Of a DNA stretch of 64,000 bases, positions 53,272-64,000 are shown piece after piece. The notes beneath the pieces are model-generated. The model saw only the letters and a list, made by a program, of their open reading frames with translations. It was not told the origin of the DNA and did not search any database. Numbering within the stretch: the stretch's first letter is position 1; every line of letters starts with the position of its first letter. A program made the translations under genes and the position numbers. This stretch comes from Streptomyces phaeochromogenes (GTDB lineage: Bacteria > Actinomycetota > Actinomycetes > Streptomycetales > Streptomycetaceae), in NCBI RefSeq assembly GCF_001418655.1, contig NZ_LIQZ01000010.1, forward strand, positions 27,908-91,907, in the 5' to 3' direction.

Positions 53272-53754
53272 ATGGAGCCCGACCTCAGCAAGTACCGCCT
53301 CGAGGGCGACAACTCGATGTACCGGCTGCCCAGCGGGCTCGTCGCGCCCGTGGTGACCCGTGCCGGTTCCGAGAGCGGGAACACCGCGGACTCCGGCGGG
53401 GCCGTTCGGGTCTCGGGCGTCAGTGCCCAGCACACCCCGGCGCGGCGGCTCTGGTTCGGCAAGGTCAGCAACGAACCCGGCTACCGCTCGGTCACCCACC
53501 ACCATGGCGAGGCGGAGACGGGCGGCTACGTCCTGTCGGGGCGGGCCCGCATCTACTTCGGCGAGAAGTTCGAGGACTACGTCGACATGGGGGAGGGCGA
53601 CTGGGTCTTCGTGCCGCCGTTCATGCCGCACATCGAGTGCAACCTCTCGCGCAACAAGCCGCTGACGTGGATGACCACCCGGACGCCGGAGAACATCGTG
53701 GTCAATCTGCCCGACATCGCGGACGCCGATCTGCGGGATTGGCTGGACCGATGA
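53272..53754 (+). CDS. Cupin-domain protein
   Basis: A 160-residue single cupin. The first cupin motif is near residue 80 (HHHGEAETGGYVLSGRARIYFG, H-x-H-x3-E-x6-G) and the second is DWVFVPPFMPHIECN. A metal site is therefore likely. Function is uncertain: small cupins near aryl-CoA or gentisate pathways can be dioxygenases or regulators, but it is shorter than gentisate dioxygenases. It starts the operon with the thioesterase, whose ATG overlaps its stop by 4 bases. Confidence 0.84.
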   Translation: MEPDLSKYRLEGDNSMYRLPSGLVAPVVTRAGSESGNTADSGGAVRVSGVSAQHTPARRLWFGKVSNEPGYRSVTHHHGEAETGGYVLSGRARIYFGEKFEDYVDMGEGDWVFVPPFMPHIECNLSRNKPLTWMTTRTPENIVVNLPDIADADLRDWLDR

Positions 53755-54665
53755 CGACCGGGACACCGCCCACCTCGGAGATCTTCACCGCGGCCGTCAC
53801 GCTGACACCGGCCGAGCCCGAGCACTTCGACCTCGCCTTCACCGCCGTCACCCAGCCCTGTCCGTGGCCCAAGGCGTACGGCGGAGACCTGGTCGCCCAG
53901 GCCGCAGCCGCGGCCATGCGGTCGGTCACCGACGGCAAGTCCCTGCACTCCATGCACAGTTACTTCCTGCGCCCGGCCGACATCGGGGCGAGCGTGCGCT
54001 ACGAGGTGGAGGTGCTGCGCGACGGCCGCGGCTACAGCACCAGGCAGGTGCGCGGCTACCAGAACGGCAAGACCCTCTACGTCTGCCTGGCCAACTTCGC
54101 CGCGGGGGAGCCCGGCCAGACCTTCGAGGCCGAACTCCCCGAACTCGCCGAGGACTTGCCCGACCCCGAGGAACTGCCCAGCTCGGCGGCGTATCTCGCC
54201 GGGCTCGGCGGCGGTTCCATGACCGAGGAGTCGAAGGCCTACTGGTCCGGCGGCCGGGGCTTCGACATGCGGCACGTGCCCGGCCCGGTCTACCTCACCG
54301 TCGAGGGCAAGCAGGTCCCCCAACAGGCCGTGTGGCTCAAGCCGTTCGACCCGCTCAGGTCCGTAGAGGGGCTCACCGACGCCCAACGGGACCTGGCCGC
54401 GCTGGCGTACGTCTGCGACTACACGATCCTCGAACCCGTGCTGCGCGTACTCGACCTGCCCTGGGCCAAACCCGGGCTCGTCACCGCCAGCCTCGACCAC
54501 GCCATGTGGTTCCACCGCCCCGAACCCGTCGGCGACTGGCTCCTCTACCTCCAGGAAGCCGGTGCCGCCGAGGCGGGCCGCGGTCTCGGCTCGGGTCGCT
54601 TCTTCACCCGCGACCACCGTCACCTGGCCACCGTCGTCCAGGAGGGCATGATCCGCCCCACCTGA
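53751..54665 (+). CDS. Acyl-CoA thioesterase II (TesB-like, double hotdog)
   Basis: A 304-residue two-hotdog thioesterase releasing CoA from acyl- or aryl-CoA. QPCPWPKAYGGDLVAQAAAAA is the first hotdog helix, SLHSMHSYFLRPADIGASVRYEVEVLRDGRGYSTRQV matches TesB, and the second hotdog carries TASLDHAMWFHRPEPVGDWLLY. The catalytic Asp/Thr/Gln set is plausible but not all assignable. It could salvage CoA when the aryl-CoA pathway stalls. ATG overlaps the cupin stop (ATGA). Confidence 0.87.
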   Translation: MTTGTPPTSEIFTAAVTLTPAEPEHFDLAFTAVTQPCPWPKAYGGDLVAQAAAAAMRSVTDGKSLHSMHSYFLRPADIGASVRYEVEVLRDGRGYSTRQVRGYQNGKTLYVCLANFAAGEPGQTFEAELPELAEDLPDPEELPSSAAYLAGLGGGSMTEESKAYWSGGRGFDMRHVPGPVYLTVEGKQVPQQAVWLKPFDPLRSVEGLTDAQRDLAALAYVCDYTILEPVLRVLDLPWAKPGLVTASLDHAMWFHRPEPVGDWLLYLQEAGAAEAGRGLGSGRFFTRDHRHLATVVQEGMIRPT

Positions 54666-54706
54666 CCCGCCGCCTCCACCGGTGGGCTCCCGGAAGGACT
54701 CCCGCG

Positions 54707-56413
54707 TTGACTCCTCCGTCGCCTCTCCCGATATCCGCGATCTCCGCGCACCTGGACACCTTCACGCGCGATCACCTGCCTCCCGCGCACCTGTTGCCGA
54801 CGATCGAGTTCAGCACACCGGAGCTGCGGTACCCGGACCGGCTCAACGCCGCCGCCGAGCTCATCGACATCCCCGTATCGACGTTCGGGGCCGACCGTCC
54901 GGCGCTGCGTACACCGGCCGGGGAGGCCTGGTCCTACGGCGAGCTGCGGACCCGGGCCAACCAGGTCGCCCAGGTGCTCACCGAGGACCTGGGGCTGGTC
55001 CCCGGACAGCGGGTCCTGCTGCGGTCTCCCAACAACCCCTGGGCCGTGGCGAGTTGGCTCGGCGTACTCAAGGCCGGGGGAGTGGTCGTCACCGTCATGG
55101 CCGCGCTGCGCGCCCGCGAGATCGCCCCGATCGTCGAGCGCACGCGCCCGTCCGTCGCGCTGGTGGACCAGCGGTTCGCCGAGGACGTGCACGCCGTCCG
55201 GGAGGCGCAGGACGCCCATGCCGACCGGGACGCCGCGGCGCCGACGCTGACGGTCGTGGAGTTCGGCGGCACCGGCCCGGACGACCTCGTGGCGCGGGCC
55301 GGGACCAAGTCCGGCGAGTTCACCACCGTGGACACCGCCGCCGACGACGTGGCGCTCCTCGCGCCGACGTCCGGCAGCACCGGCGTCCCGAAGATCACCA
55401 TGCACTTCCACCGCGACATCCTGTCCATCGACAACACCTTCGGCCGCCATGTGCTGGGCCTGCTCCCCGACGACCTGGTCGCCTGCAGCGCTCCCTTCGC
55501 CTTCACCTTCGGCCTCGGCATGCTGGTCGTCTTCCCGCTGCGGGCCGGTGCCTGCGCCCTGCTGACCGAGGCTGCCACTCCGCTTCAACTCGCCCAGTAC
55601 GTCGATGAGTTGGGCGTCACCGTGCTTGCGACGGCCCCCACGGCGTACCAGGCGATCCTGCGGGAGGGGCAGGAACAGCGGCTCGCCGGGCTGCGGGTCG
55701 GGGTGTCGGCCGGCGAACACATACCCAAGGCGGTGTGGGAGCAGCTGAGGGACCGGCTCGGACTCCGGATCGTCGACGGGATCGGCGCCACCGAACTGCT
55801 GCACATCTTTCTCTCCGCCGCAGGTGACGACATCAGGCCCGGAGCCACCGGGAAGCCGGTGCCGGGCTACCGCGCCACGATCCTCGGCCCGGACGGCTCG
55901 GAGCTCGGACCGGGCGAGCCGGGGCGGCTCGGCGTCATCGGCCCGGTCGGCTGCCGCTACCTCGACGACGAACGCCAGAAGGACTACACCGTGGACGGCT
56001 GGAACGTCACCGGTGACGTCTTCCACCGGGACGAGGACGGCTACTTCCACTACCACGCCCGCGGCGACAGCATGATCGTCTCCTCGGGCTACAACATCGG
56101 CGGACCCGAGGTCGAGGCCGCCGTGGACACCCACCCCGATGTGCTGGAGTCCGCCGTCGTCGGCAAGCCCGACACCCAACGCGGCTTCGTGGTCTGCGCG
56201 TTCGTCGTGCTCCGGGAGGGTGTGCCTGGCGACGCCGCCAAGGCCAGGGAGATCCAGGACCACGTCAAACAGGTCATCGCTCCCTACAAGTACCCGCGTG
56301 ACGTGCGGTTCTGCGACGCGCTGCCCCGCAACGCCAGCGGGAAGCTGCAGCGGTTCGCGCTCCGCAGGATCGTCGAGGACGAGCAGGCCGCCACGGCCGC
56401 CGTCGAGCAGTGA
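54707..56413 (+). CDS. Aryl-CoA ligase, 2-aminobenzoate/benzoate-CoA ligase-like
   Basis: A 568-residue adenylate-forming ligase of the benzoate-CoA ligase group. PTSGSTGVPK (near residue 220) is the ATP motif A3, and the GATELLHIFLSA and YFHYHARGDSMIVSSGYNIGGPEVE blocks match the aryl-CoA subgroup; PRNASGKLQRFALRR has the catalytic lysine. It would activate an aromatic acid with CoA. The likely start is TTG at 54707 (GGAAGGA 8 bases upstream), as no ATG or GTG lies in frame before the conserved N-terminus. Next to the flavoprotein typical for 2-aminobenzoyl-CoA, so 2-aminobenzoate is the favoured substrate; salicylate is the alternative. Confidence 0.85.
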   Translation: MTPPSPLPISAISAHLDTFTRDHLPPAHLLPTIEFSTPELRYPDRLNAAAELIDIPVSTFGADRPALRTPAGEAWSYGELRTRANQVAQVLTEDLGLVPGQRVLLRSPNNPWAVASWLGVLKAGGVVVTVMAALRAREIAPIVERTRPSVALVDQRFAEDVHAVREAQDAHADRDAAAPTLTVVEFGGTGPDDLVARAGTKSGEFTTVDTAADDVALLAPTSGSTGVPKITMHFHRDILSIDNTFGRHVLGLLPDDLVACSAPFAFTFGLGMLVVFPLRAGACALLTEAATPLQLAQYVDELGVTVLATAPTAYQAILREGQEQRLAGLRVGVSAGEHIPKAVWEQLRDRLGLRIVDGIGATELLHIFLSAAGDDIRPGATGKPVPGYRATILGPDGSELGPGEPGRLGVIGPVGCRYLDDERQKDYTVDGWNVTGDVFHRDEDGYFHYHARGDSMIVSSGYNIGGPEVEAAVDTHPDVLESAVVGKPDTQRGFVVCAFVVLREGVPGDAAKAREIQDHVKQVIAPYKYPRDVRFCDALPRNASGKLQRFALRRIVEDEQAATAAVEQ

Positions 56414-56424
56414 GAGGAACTCCC

Positions 56425-58806
56425 GTGAAGATCGCGATCGTTGGCGGTGGCCCCGGCGGCCTCTACTTCGCTGCTCTCATGAAACAGCTCGACCCGGCAC
56501 ACGAGATCACCGTCTGGGAACGCAACGCCCCCGACGACACGTTCGGCTTCGGTGTCGTCTTCTCCGACGAGACGCTCGGCGGCATCGAGAACGCCGACCC
56601 GGAGTTCGCCGACGCCATGGCACGGCGGTTCGCCCGCTGGACCGACATCGACATCCACTACCGCGGCCGGAGCCACACCATCGGCGGCCAGGGCTTCGCC
56701 GCGATGAGCCGCAAGGACCTGCTCCGGCTGCTGCAGGAACGTTGCCGCAAACTCGGTGTCTCCGTGCACTACTCGACGCTCGCCCCTCCGGTGGACGAAC
56801 TGAGTGCCTCGTACGACCTGGTGGTGGGGGCCGACGGCCTCAACTCCCAGGTCAGGGCGGCCCGCGCGGACGTCTTCCGCCCCTCGCTGGACCGGCGGCA
56901 CAACAGATACATGTGGCTCGGCACGGACCGGGTCTTCGAGGCCTTCCAGTTCTTCGTCAGGCAGACGGAGTGGGGGACCATGCAGGTCCACGGCTACCCC
57001 TACTCCGAGAGCGGCTCCACCTTCATCGTCGAGATGCACGAGGACGTCTGGCGGCGGGCCGGCTTCGACGACACCGAGGAGACCGAGTTCCCGCCGGGCG
57101 CCTCCGACGAGCGGGCCGTGGAGCGCGTGCGCGGACTCTTCGCCGAGGAACTCGCCGGCCACCAGGTGTTCGCCAACAACTCGAAGTGGCTCAACTTCAC
57201 CACCGTGCGCAACGAGCGGTGGCACCACGACAACCTCGTCCTCGTCGGCGACGCCGCGCACACCGCGCACTTCTCGATCGGGTCGGGCACCAAGCTGGCC
57301 ATGGAGGACTCCCTCGCCCTCGCCGCCTGTCTGCATGAACACCCGGACATCGAGAGGGCGTTGACCGCATACGAGGCGGAGCGGCGCCCGGTCGTCGAGT
57401 CCACGCAACGGGCCGCGCAGGCGTCCCTGGAGTGGTTCGAGAACATCGGCATGTACGTCCACCAGGAGCCGACCCAGTTCTGCTTCAACCTGCTCACGCG
57501 CTCGCGCCGCATCACCTACGACAACCTGCGCACCCGTGACCAGGAGTTCGCCGACCGCGTCGACGCAGCCTTCGCCACGTCGCAAGGCCTCGACGAGGTC
57601 GCGCCGGCGATGTTCCAGCCGTTCAGGCTCGGGGAGCTGGAGCTGAAGAACCGGGTGATCGTCTCCCCGATGGACATGTACTCCGCCGTCGACGGCGTGC
57701 CCGGCGACTTCCATCTCGTCCACCTCGGCTCCAAGGCCATGGGCGGGGCCGGGCTGGTGATGACGGAGATGGTCTGCGTCTCGCCCGATGCCCGCATCAC
57801 CCCCGGCTGCACGGGGCTGTGGACCGAGGAACAGCGTGACTCCTGGGCGCGGATCGTGTCCTTCGTCCACGACCGCAGCACCGCCCGCATCGGCCTGCAG
57901 CTCGGCCACTCGGGCCGCAAGGGCTCCACCCGGCTGATGTGGGAGGGCATGGACGATCCGCTGCCGGACGGCAACTGGGAGACCGTGGGTCCGTCGCCAC
58001 TTCCGTACGGACCCGGGTCGGCCGTCCCGCGCGAGGTCACGCGTGCCGACATGGACCGGATCATCGCCGACTTCGTCGCAGCCGCCCGCCGCGGCGCGGA
58101 GGCGGGCTTCGACCTGCTCGAACTGCACTGCGCGCACGGCTACTTGCTGTCCTCCTTCCTCTCGCCGGTCGCCAACCACCGCACCGACGAGTACGGCGGT
58201 TCGCTGCAGAACCGGCTGCGGTTTCCCCTGGAGGTCTTCGACGCGGTCCGGGCCGTCTGGCCGGCCGGGCGGCCGATGATCGTGCGCATCTCCGCGACCG
58301 ACTGGGTGCCGGACGGCAACACCGAGCACGACGCGGTCGGCATCGCCCGCGCCTTCGTCGCCCATGGCGCGGACGCCATCGACGTCTCCTCGGGACAGGT
58401 CACCAGGGACGAGGACCCCGCGTACGGCCGCTCGTACCAGACCCCGTTCGCGGACCGGATCCGTCACGAGGTCACCGCCGCGACCGGCACCGCCGTCATC
58501 GCGGTCGGGGCGATCGCGTCCTACGACGACGTGAACTCGATCCTCCTGGCTGGCCGCGCCGACCTGTGCGCGCTCGGCCGCACCCACCTCTACGACCCGC
58601 AGTGGACGCTGCACGCGGCGGCCGAACAGGACTACCGGGGCACCGCGAGCGAGTGGCCGGTCCAGTACCGGGCCGGCAGCCGCAAGCCCCCCACCTCGCG
58701 CACCGACGCCGTACGCCCCCGCCTCTCGCTGCTGCGCGCCGACGATTCCGACCAGAACGTCCACCTGCGCTGGACCCCGCCCCGCGAGCCGGCGACGGTC
58801 ACCTGA
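56425..58806 (+). CDS. Two-domain flavoprotein: 2-aminobenzoyl-CoA monooxygenase/reductase or salicylyl-CoA 5-hydroxylase
   Basis: A 793-residue fusion. Residues 1-390 are an aromatic hydroxylase (VKIAIVGGGPGGLYFA at the start, GDAAHTAHFSIGSGTKLAMED near 274). Residues 395-793 are an old-yellow-enzyme reductase (FRLGELELKNRVIVSPMDMYSA, HCAHGYLLSSFLSPVANHRTDEYGG). This domain order is that of ACMR, which hydroxylates and reduces 2-aminobenzoyl-CoA, and of the related salicylyl-CoA 5-hydroxylase/oxidoreductase. The GTG at 56425 is preferred to the GTG at 56410, since GAGAGGA lies upstream and the former begins the FAD strand directly. Ends the aryl-CoA operon. Confidence 0.9.
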   Translation: MKIAIVGGGPGGLYFAALMKQLDPAHEITVWERNAPDDTFGFGVVFSDETLGGIENADPEFADAMARRFARWTDIDIHYRGRSHTIGGQGFAAMSRKDLLRLLQERCRKLGVSVHYSTLAPPVDELSASYDLVVGADGLNSQVRAARADVFRPSLDRRHNRYMWLGTDRVFEAFQFFVRQTEWGTMQVHGYPYSESGSTFIVEMHEDVWRRAGFDDTEETEFPPGASDERAVERVRGLFAEELAGHQVFANNSKWLNFTTVRNERWHHDNLVLVGDAAHTAHFSIGSGTKLAMEDSLALAACLHEHPDIERALTAYEAERRPVVESTQRAAQASLEWFENIGMYVHQEPTQFCFNLLTRSRRITYDNLRTRDQEFADRVDAAFATSQGLDEVAPAMFQPFRLGELELKNRVIVSPMDMYSAVDGVPGDFHLVHLGSKAMGGAGLVMTEMVCVSPDARITPGCTGLWTEEQRDSWARIVSFVHDRSTARIGLQLGHSGRKGSTRLMWEGMDDPLPDGNWETVGPSPLPYGPGSAVPREVTRADMDRIIADFVAAARRGAEAGFDLLELHCAHGYLLSSFLSPVANHRTDEYGGSLQNRLRFPLEVFDAVRAVWPAGRPMIVRISATDWVPDGNTEHDAVGIARAFVAHGADAIDVSSGQVTRDEDPAYGRSYQTPFADRIRHEVTAATGTAVIAVGAIASYDDVNSILLAGRADLCALGRTHLYDPQWTLHAAAEQDYRGTASEWPVQYRAGSRKPPTSRTDAVRPRLSLLRADDSDQNVHLRWTPPREPATVT

Positions 58807-58854
58807 GCCGACGGAGGCCACCCCTCCGAAACCCGAGCAGTGAGACCCATGCAA

Positions 58855-58895
58855 AGAGCCGTGCGGCGCAGCCGATGAGCGCGCCGCACGGCTCT
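58855..58895 (+). terminator. Terminator after the aryl-CoA operon
   Basis: A perfect 15-bp stem (AGAGCCGTGCGGCGC with GCGCCGCACGGCTCT) with an 11-base loop lies 49 bases after the flavoprotein stop. It ends the cupin/thioesterase/ligase/flavoprotein operon. Confidence 0.82.
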
Positions 58896-59091
58896 CGTGC
58901 GTCAGGTCCGAGGGCCGTGGTTCGGGCCGGAGCGTTGCTCCGGACAGCGGAACGCCTCCCTCCCGCCGCACTGCGCCCTCGAAGATCACGCGTTAATTTG
59001 GCCATGTTTTCACCGGATCACACCTTTCGTCCTGCCTGCCTCGGCGGAGACGGAAGAGGCCCCGCGCCCGCGCGGGGACGAAGGGTGGGCG

Positions 59092-62923
<3,832 letters not shown>

Positions 62924-63015
62924 CCTGAGCCTCAGCGCTCCGCTGGTGGCCCGTTGTCGTCTGCGGGTCCGTCGTGGCTGGTCGCGCCCACGCGGCGGAG
63001 CCGCATATCGATACA

Positions 63016-63042
63016 GCCCCGCGCCCCTTTGGGGCGCGGGGC
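63016..63042 (+). terminator. Terminator hairpin after icd
   Basis: A perfect 12-bp stem (GCCCCGCGCCCC with GGGGCGCGGGGC) with a TTT loop lies 92 bases downstream of the icd stop. This GC-rich hairpin type is frequent between Streptomyces genes. Confidence 0.85.
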
Positions 63043-63087
63043 CTGTAGCCGCTCCGAAACTCCCGACCCCAGACAGGCAGGTCGAAG

Positions 63088-64000
63088 ATGACGGACTCCT
63101 CCGGCAGAGGATCAGGCACTCGGCAGCTCCAGGTGGAGGTGCACGGCCTCGATGTGATCGGTGATGCCGAGCGCAAGGGGACGCCCCGGACGCTCTTCTG
63201 GCCCTGGTTCGGCGCCAACGTGTCGATCCTCGGCCTGAGTTACGGGTCCTTCGCGCTCGGCTTCGGGATCTCGTTCTGGCAGGCGCTGGCCGCCGGAGTG
63301 ATCGGGATCGTCTTCTCGTTCCTGCTCTGCGGCTTCGTCGCGGTGGCGGGCAAGCGGGGTTCCGCGCCGACGATGGTGCTCAGCCGGGCGGCCTACGGCG
63401 TACGCGGCAACCGGCTGCCCTCGGTCGTGTCCTGGATGCTCACCGTCGGCTGGGAGACCGTGCTCACGGCCCTGGCGACGATGGCCACCGCGACCGTGCT
63501 CGACCGGCTCGGCTGGGGCGGCGGCACCGGGACCAAGGTGGTCGCCCTGATCGTCGTCGGGGCACTGGTCGTGGTCGGCGGAGTGATGGGCTTCGACCTG
63601 ATCATGCGGCTGCAGACGGTGATCACGGTCGTCACCGGCGTGCTGACCGTCGTCTACATCGGGCTCGTCGCCGACCACATCCACTGGTCGGCGGTCAGCG
63701 CCGTACCGTCCGGCTCCGCCCAGGAGTTCATCGGCGCGCTGGTCTTCATGATGACCGGCTTCGGCCTCGGCTGGGTCAACGCCGCCGCGGACTACTCGCG
63801 CTATCTGCCGCGCGACTCCTCCGGCCGGGGCGTGGTCGGCTGGACCACCTTCGGGGCCTCGGTGGCACCGCTGCTCCTGCTGGTCTTCGGCCTGCTCCTC
63901 GCCGGATCGTCCACCACGCTCAACACGGCCATCGCGGCCGACCCGATCGGCGCGCTGACCACGATCCTGCCCACCTGGTTCCTGATCCCCTTCGCCGCCG
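63088..64000 (+). CDS. NCS1-family nucleobase/cytosine permease (cut by window edge)
   Basis: The first 304 residues of a nucleobase:cation symporter-1 protein; the frame is open to the window end. TLFWPWFGANVSILGLSYGSFALG is helix 1, the helix 2-3 region (AGKRGSAPTMVLSRAAYGVRGNRLPSVVSW) is family-typical, and GFGLGWVNAAADYSRYLPRDSSGRGVVGWTTFG is the conserved helix 6-7 block. It imports cytosine, purines or allantoin-like compounds with protons or sodium. The ATG at 63088 has a weak GTCGAAG site upstream. The 3' part is outside the window, and the substrate cannot be told. Confidence 0.9.
   Translation, partial: MTDSSGRGSGTRQLQVEVHGLDVIGDAERKGTPRTLFWPWFGANVSILGLSYGSFALGFGISFWQALAAGVIGIVFSFLLCGFVAVAGKRGSAPTMVLSRAAYGVRGNRLPSVVSWMLTVGWETVLTALATMATATVLDRLGWGGGTGTKVVALIVVGALVVVGGVMGFDLIMRLQTVITVVTGVLTVVYIGLVADHIHWSAVSAVPSGSAQEFIGALVFMMTGFGLGWVNAAADYSRYLPRDSSGRGVVGWTTFGASVAPLLLLVFGLLLAGSSTTLNTAIAADPIGALTTILPTWFLIPFAA

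Noticed and set aside
63001..63042. Hairpin after icd as a riboswitch for the permease
   Set aside because: The stem is a simple perfect GC hairpin with a 3-base loop close to a gene end, better explained as a terminator; no aptamer-like conserved structure was seen.

Overview
The window reads as a chromosomal segment of a Streptomyces-like actinomycete. GC is very high, third codon positions are almost all G or C, GTG starts and 4-base stop/start overlaps (ATGA, GTGA) are common, and there is a monomeric NADP isocitrate dehydrogenase, a Streptomyces-type lone sortase and several long Streptomyces-type regulators. No rRNA, tRNA, CRISPR array, intact insertion sequence or prophage was seen. 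Both ends cut through genes: the 3' part of an apolipoprotein N-acyltransferase on the left and the 5' part of an NCS1-type nucleobase permease on the right.

Layout. (1) 1-5.4 kb: lnt end, a NUDIX hydrolase, a 3-hydroxybutyrate dehydrogenase-like SDR, a GAF/PucR-type regulator, and a convergent MHS-family transporter. (2) 5.4-8.4 kb: a poorly coding patch holding a quinone reductase-like gene, a decayed WD40-repeat fragment, an imperfect 46-bp direct repeat 2,010 bp apart and a small membrane protein. (3) 8.5-29.8 kb: a large catabolic island for some imported nitrogen compound. It has a Rieske oxygenase, a glutamine-synthetase-like ligase, an aldehyde dehydrogenase, a fused class V aminotransferase/sarcosine-oxidase-type flavoenzyme, a divergent GntR/FCD repressor and copper amine oxidase, then one long operon with a Dpp-type ABC importer, alpha/beta hydrolase, amidohydrolase-like protein, cytidine-deaminase-like protein, creatininase-family hydrolase, cyclase-family hydrolase and gamma-glutamyltransferase. 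The same TTGGATCCAA-type sites, with a repeated 21-bp spacing, sit in front of three of its transcription units.

(4) 29.9-35.3 kb: a small membrane protein, then a compact minus-strand module of a dynamin-like GTPase, a second P-loop GTPase, a membrane-anchored partner and a small protein. This is the best candidate here for an undescribed system, resembling GTPase-centred conflict systems. (5) 35.4-39.6 kb: a lipoprotein-type class F sortase, a small surface protein and an OmpR/histidine-kinase pair. (6) 40-51.3 kb: a MalT-like LuxR regulator, a DHA2 drug-efflux protein and a run of small membrane or stress-type proteins (DUF2252, potassium channel, HdeD-like, SHOCT). (7) 51.4-58.8 kb: a 400-residue unknown protein, then a RidA/cupin/thioesterase/aryl-CoA ligase/two-domain flavoprotein cluster that looks like 2-aminobenzoate (or salicylate) breakdown through a CoA thioester. 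(8) 59-64 kb: a GT39-like membrane protein, icd and the permease.

Genes in regions 3 and 7 cooperate inside operons (overlapping stops and starts). The biochemical substrate of region 3 cannot be read from sequence. All family assignments come from motifs and remembered family features; no search was run.
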